Positions 18,560 to 23,880 of a stretch of DNA of 23,880 bases are shown one piece after another. The notes beneath the pieces are model-generated. The model saw only the letters and a program-made list of their open reading frames with translations. It was not told where the DNA came from and did no database searches. The position numbers were made by a program, and so were the translations under genes. The DNA comes from Chara braunii. Taxonomy: Eukaryota > Streptophyta > Charophyceae > Charales > Characeae. The stretch spans positions 2,746,009-2,769,888 of the forward strand of contig BFEA01000078.1 of assembly GCA_003427395.1 (NCBI GenBank). The letters run 5' to 3'. Numbering within the stretch: the first letter of the stretch is position 1; each line of letters opens with the position of its first letter.

Positions 18560-21408
18560 CCAGTTTTACACATTCCCTACACAAATATCTTATTGGTTAT
18601 ACTGACTAGAAAATGTTGTCCAAAACCCTTGCGAATAGGGTGAGTCGAGTAATGAAGGATATTATCCACCCCGCCCAAATGGGCTTCATGGAAAATCAGA
18701 ATATACAAGAGAATATCCTGTTAATCCATAAGGTCCTCTAGATCACAAAGTACTCACGCCAGAACGCGGCTCTTGTCTTTATCGATTTCGAAAAAGCTTA
18801 TGATCACGTGGATTGGTCGTTCCTGGACAAGTGCTTTGAAAAAATGACTTTTGGTCCGGACTTCGGACATTAGGTACTAATACTACATAAAAACGCCACC
18901 ACATGTGTCCAAGTCAGTGGAAGTCTTGCACCGCCCATACACCTGCAACGTTTGGTCCGCCAGGGGGACCCGATCGCCCCCTTCCTTTTTCTAATCATTA
19001 TGGAAACACTTGTTACTAACCTTCGGAAAAATAAAAATATCTCTAAAATTAGAATTACACATATCCCGGAGGACGCAATCCCTGTGTGCTCCCTGTTTGC
19101 GGATGATCTTACGATAATGATGGAGGCTACATGCAGTAACATGGAAGAAATTCACCAGATGATGGAAAGATTTGCAAGGGTATCTGAGATGAGAGTGAAC
19201 TGGGGATCCAAGACACAGGGATGGTGGATTCATTACCAAGGGGGGCGCCCACCGAACTTACGGTGTATGGAAGCCTTTAGACGCTCCAATGAGGGTCTTG
19301 GGAATATTCATGACTACAGAAGGACGTCCGCCAATAAACGATGATTGGATAAGTACCCCAGCCCAGCACAAACTAAACAATTGGTTGAATAAACACACAT
19401 CCATTTTTGGACGAACCTTGGTACCAAACAATGTAATATTTCCAACACTATGGTATAAATCCGCCCTATGGCCCTTGAGCAAACGAACCTTGAGAAACCT
19501 TAAAGGAAATGCAGCAACTTTCTTATGGAGTGGGGATGGGGAACTGACCAACGTAATCAGCAGGGTAGCTTGGAACTCAATAATACAACCGAAAGCAGCG
19601 GGTGGCCTGGGGATAATCGACCCGATTACGCAGATACATGCACTGCAAATCAAATGGATTAAAAAGCTTATTTTCGCTCCCCAAGACCCATGGTGTGTCT
19701 TAGCGCTGGAACATCTGGCTCGATTAGCCCCAGCAACCCCCCACACAGTACATCCACTCACCTGGCTGGAGGACCGCTTTTGGGCAATCCCACACAAACT
19801 CCCCAGAGGAAAGCAAGGTGCAGAAGGGGGAGGACAAAGGTTGGATAGTTTTTTGTCATCCCTGCTGCAAACCTGGAGGAAGCTACGGCTCACAGACAAG
19901 GCCTACCCCGACCGATGGGAAGAAATCTATCGCCACCCCCTATTCGGAAAGAGATGGGTGACGGACGCGAGGGGATGTATCATGAAAATCACATCCCCGC
20001 CCTAGAAAAGTTGGGTAAAGAACGGAATACTTAGAGTTGGGGACCTATGGGACAAGGACAGACAAGATTGGAAAACAGGGGACCAGTTGCGAGGCACCCT
20101 AAGGTATTGTCACCACGCAGAGGAGTAATTAGAAAACATCATTGAAATCATTCCGCTAGAATGGTACCGAATCCTCAAACGAGGCCCCACTCTGAAGGAG
20201 GGAGATTGAGTAGCAAGCATAAGGACCCCGCTGAGTATAGGCCTAATCGACACGGTCTCACCTCACTTAGTCTTTGTCAAAGACTATACCATTGCCAAAT
20301 CAGGCATCCTCCAGGGGAGTAGGACACCTTTCGAATGGAGAGAAAAAACAACACTTCAGAGGGTAAGGGTTCTAGAAGAGAAGGGACAAAAGGTGGTGTT
20401 CCATCCAGAAAGACCATTGAAGACCTACCTTTTGATCCGGCAGAATGGATCTGGCGCCATGCTCAAAAGAGAGGAGTAACTACAACAGGCCATACCAGCC
20501 TATACTGGATACCAGTCAAAGCTGCCTACAAGATGCTTAGACCCAAAAGGCATCTAATAGATGTGATAAACCATAGATGGGCTCGACACCTGAACTTGGA
20601 CCGTTCCCTCCTTTCACCAATTACATCGTTTAAGGAACAGAAATCAAGGCCTAGGAAAATTACCTCCCTACAGTGGCACACAGCTCACCACTGCGTGCCA
20701 ACAAATGACTAGTTGACAAATCGCACAAAGCTCAAGCAAAAATGACTACTTTTCCCATGGTGCCAGCACTGTCAGAACTTGTTCCCCTTCTATAAAAAGG
20801 TTGAAACCATTGAGCATATTTTTATGCAATGTCTGATTGCGCAGTTCATATGGAGATGGTGGGACCGCATCTGGCGGAAAATGGTTCCGGATATACCCTG
20901 GCCCTGGACATGGCAGGCTATACTGGCGGGCCATAGGCAGCTGGCAGCAACAGCCACAACCTTTGTAGAGAACATGTACAAACTAGGCAGAAGGGCAATG
21001 ATATGGGCACTTTGGTGGCAAAGATGCACCCTGGCCATGAAAAAAGTACGAGTGGAAGGGTCAGAGATTGAGGAACAGATTCGATAGCAGATCCAGCTGG
21101 AACTCACACAGAGATGGTAAGACACAAGGTCACAGCTAGAACTCCTGAAACAAATAGGAGATGTCAGGAGACGGATCACGAAGTTTTGTACAAACTGGAT
21201 AGGGGGTGAAAGGGAAGGTTGGATAGCAAAGGTGGAGTGGGGCGGCGACAAAAAAGAAGAGACATGGGATTTAGAGGAGATGAGGGACTATAAATTGGTC
21301 TTTAGCAATTGGACTAACATAGAGCCCTCATTCCTGTTACGCCCCCCTGCTGATTTCCTCGAACCCTTCCCGTCCCATGCCCTGTCACTGGCTGAAATCT
21401 TATCCTAG
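18560..21408 (+). pseudogene. LINE (non-LTR retrotransposon) ORF2, 5'-truncated and decayed
   Basis: Non-LTR reverse-transcriptase motifs are in order: KMLSKTLANRV, IIHPAQMGF, ALVFIDFEKAYDHVDWSF, RLVRQGDPIAPFLF and the catalytic SLFADDLTIMM (FADD at about 19096-19107). Downstream are the thumb-like LNNWLNKHTSIFGR, KAAGGLGIIDP and a C-terminal zf-RVT region (CQHCQN, then ETIEHIFMQC, then WRWWDRIW). Three TAG codons (18607, 18739, 18871) lie in the RT. The frame changes between about 19200 and 19290 and returns near 20390, with further TAG, TAA and TGA breaks. No AP-endonuclease is visible upstream, consistent with the 5' truncation common in LINEs. The last stop is TAG 21406-21408. Confidence 0.88.
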
Positions 21409-21645
21409 ATATGTTCCGAACCTGTTTGAACCTATCTTGATCTGTCTTGAATGCCTTGAACTTTTTTGTACAGATTGGTACTACAGTTAGAGTGACCCTC
21501 CCCGGTGGCCGCTGGGGAAGGTTTCTCGCTATTCATGACATTAAGCCTTAGAATGTTGTATCAGAGCATAATGTTTCTTCCAGCGCCCTCCTCCGGGGGG
21601 GTAAAAAGGTACGGAGGACAACTAGGCACAAACAGACTGTGTCGT
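21409..21645 (+). other. Probable LINE 3' untranslated region
   Basis: Non-coding sequence after the last LINE stop. It repeats CTTGAAC/CTTGAT-type words near 21425-21465 and holds no recognisable gene. A clear poly(A) tail is not present before the CGTACG element, so the exact LINE 3' end is uncertain. Confidence 0.4.
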
Positions 21646-21975
21646 CCCCCGTACATCGTACGGGGGGTTTATCGTACGATCGTACGTACGGCCGTATGAA
21701 CGGCCGTACGGCCGTATGTACAGCCCCGTACGGGAAAAAAAAAAAAAAAAAAAAAACGTTTTGTGTTTTATCTCAAATTTGGTAACGAATTTCAATATGA
21801 CCCTGAGGCAAAAGTGTTTCAGTTTATTTTTATGCATAACATATTTTCTTTTCAGATTTTTTTGAATGTTTTTTTTTTTTTTTTTTTTTCGTACGTACGG
21901 CCCGTACGACCACATGAGCCCGCACGTACGATCGTACGTACGTACGTACGGCCCGTATTCGTACGGGTGTATACA
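21646..21975. mobile_element. CGTACG-rich inverted-repeat element with A22/T21 inner borders
   Basis: Two arms of about 85-90 bases are built from CGTACG, GTACGGCC and similar self-complementary words. They flank a plain core of about 110 bases (21757-21868). The left arm ends in 22 A (21735-21756) and the right arm begins with 21 T (21869-21889), so the unit is symmetric overall and can fold as one hairpin with an A:T inner stem. The outer ends are CCCCGTAC and GTACGGGTG. No ORF is meaningful; VRTYVR-like peptides are repeat artefacts. Foldback transposon or structured satellite are both possible. Confidence 0.6.
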
Positions 21976-22110
21976 AAGCAAACAGATGTACTTGCTCAAT
22001 CAATCCCCTGAGATACAGGGTAATCAATGCTGGCAGGCCTCATACTCACGGTTCCCAATTTCTTCTGTAAAAAAAGAGATGTATTCAAGGGACGCTAAAC
22101 CCAGTTTCTA

Positions 22111-22241
22111 GCAGGTGACGCTCCCCACCAATAGATGGAGCGTCCCACCAGGCAAAGCTTCAATCCTGGTGGTTCTCTTACCACCACTGGGATAGAGGCC
22201 TTGCAAAAGGGCCTAAAAAAAAAAAAGAAAAAAAAAAAAAA
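22111..22241 (+). repeat. SINE-like unit: four stem-loops and an A-rich tail
   Basis: Four inverted repeats follow one another: GACGCTCC/GGAGCGTC (22117-22144), CCACCAGG/CCTGGTGG (22145-22172), GGTGG/CCACC (22168-22185) and AGGCC/GGCCT (22196-22214). An A12-G-A14 tail follows at once (22215-22241). AGCTTCAATCC at about 22157 resembles a tRNA-type B box (GGTTCRANTCC), and TAGCAGGTGACG resembles a weak A box. A tail directly after a structured head suggests a retroposed small RNA. No target duplication was identified. Confidence 0.45.
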
Positions 22242-22256
22242 GGTATTTTTTTCCTT

Positions 22257-22649
22257 GTGAAGTCTGCAGTTAGTCTCAAGGCAGTGGACCTCGTTACCAC
22301 AACGGGCAACAAAAAGGTCTTTGACCACAAGCGGTTTCATGGCAGCAACTGTCTTGTTGTGAATGACTTGTTGGAGGGTGAAGGAGAGGCTGAAGGAGAT
22401 GATCCCACTCTTGGTGACGACCAAGAACATCACGCTGATGTAACTTATTACTCAGCCCATGAGTCTGTCATCAATAACGAAGAAGAAAAGCCTATTGCCC
22501 TAAAAAAATTGCCCACGTTAAGGGGAACCAGAACTAAAACTCAGCAAATAACTTGGTTCCGCTCCCAAAAGGTAGTAAAGGAGCCAGAAACTCCGTTTAA
22601 CCTTCGTTTAACCTCCGGATCAGTTATGTTGAATAAAAGGCTAGGGTAA
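22257..22649 (+). other. Open frame of unknown status
   Basis: 130 codons opening with GTG, with an acidic, His-containing middle (EGEGEAEGDDPTLGDDQEHH) and a basic end. It starts directly after the A-rich tail of the SINE-like unit. I recognise no domain and see no convincing start or promoter. It could be an exon fragment, a transposon remnant or chance. Confidence 0.2.
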
Positions 22650-22689
22650 GGAAATGGGCTTCTCTGCATAGTCAGAAGACGTGATCAAT

Positions 22690-23640
22690 AACACTTCAAA
22701 TCAATGGTAAAACTAATTCTGAAGTAAAGATGTTTGGACATTTTTCAAGTTCATCGAAATCGAGTTTCAACGATTTAAAAGAGTTGAAAATGTTGAGTGC
22801 CCCTACTTGGGATAACGTTGAATAAATCCTTAAGATCTTCGCCCCCAAACATTGATACATACGTTGAATAAATCCATACGAACGTTGAACATTCTGAAAA
22901 CTTTGAAGTTGTAAATCCACTTAAAACATTGATATATACCCCGTTGTTTGAGTGTGTAGAGGCGTTGAAGATTCAGAAAGTTTTGAAGTGGTGAATACGC
23001 TGAAAATTTTGACCCACCCACTTCCCCTTGCTTTTGTTTCTTGAAGAGGGGGTGTTCTTTAATGTTTTTAGTGGATTCATCATTTCTAAACCTTCAAAAT
23101 GTTAAGCATTCGCCCCCATCCTAATGTGCAAGAACATTGAACATAAGGAAGACTTTCAACTTTACACCCCCCCTGTCCAAGTGTGTAGGAACGCTAAAGA
23201 TTCTAAAAATTTGAAAGTGGTGAAGACGCTAAAAATCTTACCTCCCCCTGTTTTGTTTATCTAAGAGAGGGTGTACTTCAACTATTTCAATGGATTCACC
23301 ACTTCAAAACCTTTTGAATGTTCAGTTTTTATCCCCCCCTCTCTAGGCTTGTAAGAAAGCTAAAGACTTTGAACATCTCGAAGCGGTGAATTTGTAGAAG
23401 ACGTTGAACCGACCCCTCCTCTCTACATTTGTAAAAACGCTGAATATATTCAACATTTTGAAGTGGTGAATCCACGGAAAACAATGAACCGACGCCCCTC
23501 TCTAGGCTTGTACCCCCCCTATTCGAGTCTTGACAATGTTGAAGCACACCTTCCTCATCCAAGTGTTTATGTCCACGAGCGCATGAACGTTGAACGCACT
23601 CTATTGAAATGCTGAATTTTAGAGGACCCCTTAAATTTCT
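22690..23640. repeat. Degenerate satellite-like tract rich in TTGAA words
   Basis: Recurring blocks contain GTGTGTAG, a gap, then CTAAAGATT or TTGAAGATT, then GAAGTGGTGAA, an 'ACGCT/ACGTTGAA' word, and a C-rich break such as CCCCCCTCTCTAGG. AGTGTGTAG recurs at 22951 and 23180 (229 bases apart). Another pair (TTTTGTTT near 23032 and 23251) is about 220 apart. Shorter sub-units of about 75 bases are visible within. Copies are strongly diverged and no coding function is apparent. Confidence 0.55.
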
Positions 23641-23733
23641 GATCCAAGCTATGAATCACCCGCGGTCACGACCACGGTCCATTTTACCGCCCATGGTCGG
23701 GATCCCACCACGCGGCCGAATGCGGGCATGAAA

Positions 23734-23753
23734 CCCCGATAAATGTTTCGGGG
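23734..23753. repeat. Short hairpin
   Basis: CCCCGA pairs with TCGGGG around an 8-base loop. It is followed by GGCCTAAAAATAGGC, another small inverted pair, just before the AT microsatellite. Confidence 0.6.
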
Positions 23754-23769
23754 CCTAAAAATAGGCAAA

Positions 23770-23802
23770 ATATATATATATATATATATATCTATATATA
23801 TA
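23770..23802. repeat. (AT)n microsatellite
   Basis: About 16 AT units with a single C interruption at 23792. It lies between a GC-rich palindromic stretch and the GAACGCC repeats. Confidence 0.9.
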
Positions 23803-23812
23803 CAAGGTTACC

Positions 23813-23880
23813 GGCGTTCTGGACGGGCCGAACGCCCGAACCCAATCCCTAAACGTACGGGACCCCTTCGGGAGGCGTTC
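23813..23880. repeat. Alternating GGCGTTC / GAACGCC repeats at the window edge
   Basis: GGCGTTC at 23813-23819, its complement GAACGCC at 23830-23836, and GGCGTTC again at 23874-23880, giving two alternative hairpins. The word is close to the GAACGCG motif at the ends of the 860-bp insertion, so this may be the edge of a related element running out of the window. Confidence 0.5.

Noticed and set aside
21620-22030. Repetitive protein of VRTYVR type
   Set aside because: It arises from CGTACG repeats, is open on both strands, and is interrupted by homopolymer tracts.
22100-22200. Complete tRNA gene
   Set aside because: Only a B-box-like word and a poor A box; the stems do not form a cloverleaf with acceptor and anticodon arms.
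1-23880. CRISPR array or bacterial operon
   Set aside because: No regularly spaced identical repeats with unique spacers, and all coding signals belong to eukaryotic retroelements.

Overview
This window is a eukaryotic nuclear transposon graveyard. I found no ordinary host gene, rRNA, complete tRNA or CRISPR array. The retroelement types (a plant-style Ty3/gypsy element with very long LTRs, a Penelope-like element and a non-LTR LINE), the A/T-rich MITE and the heavy C-to-T decay suggest a repeat-rich genome of the green lineage. A charophyte alga such as Chara is a plausible guess, but nothing here proves it.

Layout. Positions 1-690 are unassigned. A decayed Penelope-like element (PLE) on the + strand is split into two halves, about 691-1365 and 16540-17640. 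Between them lies one large Ty3/gypsy LTR retrotransposon on the - strand (1366-16539; about 13.8 kb once its own later insertions are subtracted), with LTRs of about 2.7 kb. In - strand order it reads: 5' LTR (13801-16539), tRNA-iMet-like primer-binding site, gag with a CCHC knuckle, aspartic protease, a long linker, reverse transcriptase, RNase H, a PHD zinc finger, integrase, GPY/F module, a long pol tail, a separate third ORF (6660-5078), and the 3' LTR (1366-4926). Two DNA elements inserted later: a 522-bp palindromic MITE in the protease (11452-11973) and an 860-bp hAT-like or foldback element in the 3' LTR (2972-3831). Right of the PLE is an unassigned stretch, then a 5'-truncated LINE (about 18560-21408) with RT and C-terminal zinc-knuckle regions. 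After it come a CGTACG-rich inverted-repeat element with A22/T21 inner borders (21646-21975), a stem-loop SINE-like unit with an A tail (22111-22241), a degenerate satellite-like tract (22690-23640) and an AT microsatellite with small hairpins at the right edge.

How it fits together. The gypsy genes form one polycistronic retroelement. Gag-pol was originally a single reading frame: removing the MITE and its TA duplication restores it. The pol stop overlaps the start of the third ORF as ATGA, which suggests coupled translation. All copies are inactivated. In the gypsy element every in-frame stop not caused by an insertion or frameshift is TGA or TAG, as expected from deamination of methylated cytosines.

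Most notable points: a C4HC3 PHD finger embedded between RNase H and integrase, and a roughly 527-codon third gene with a glutamate tract that I cannot assign to any family.
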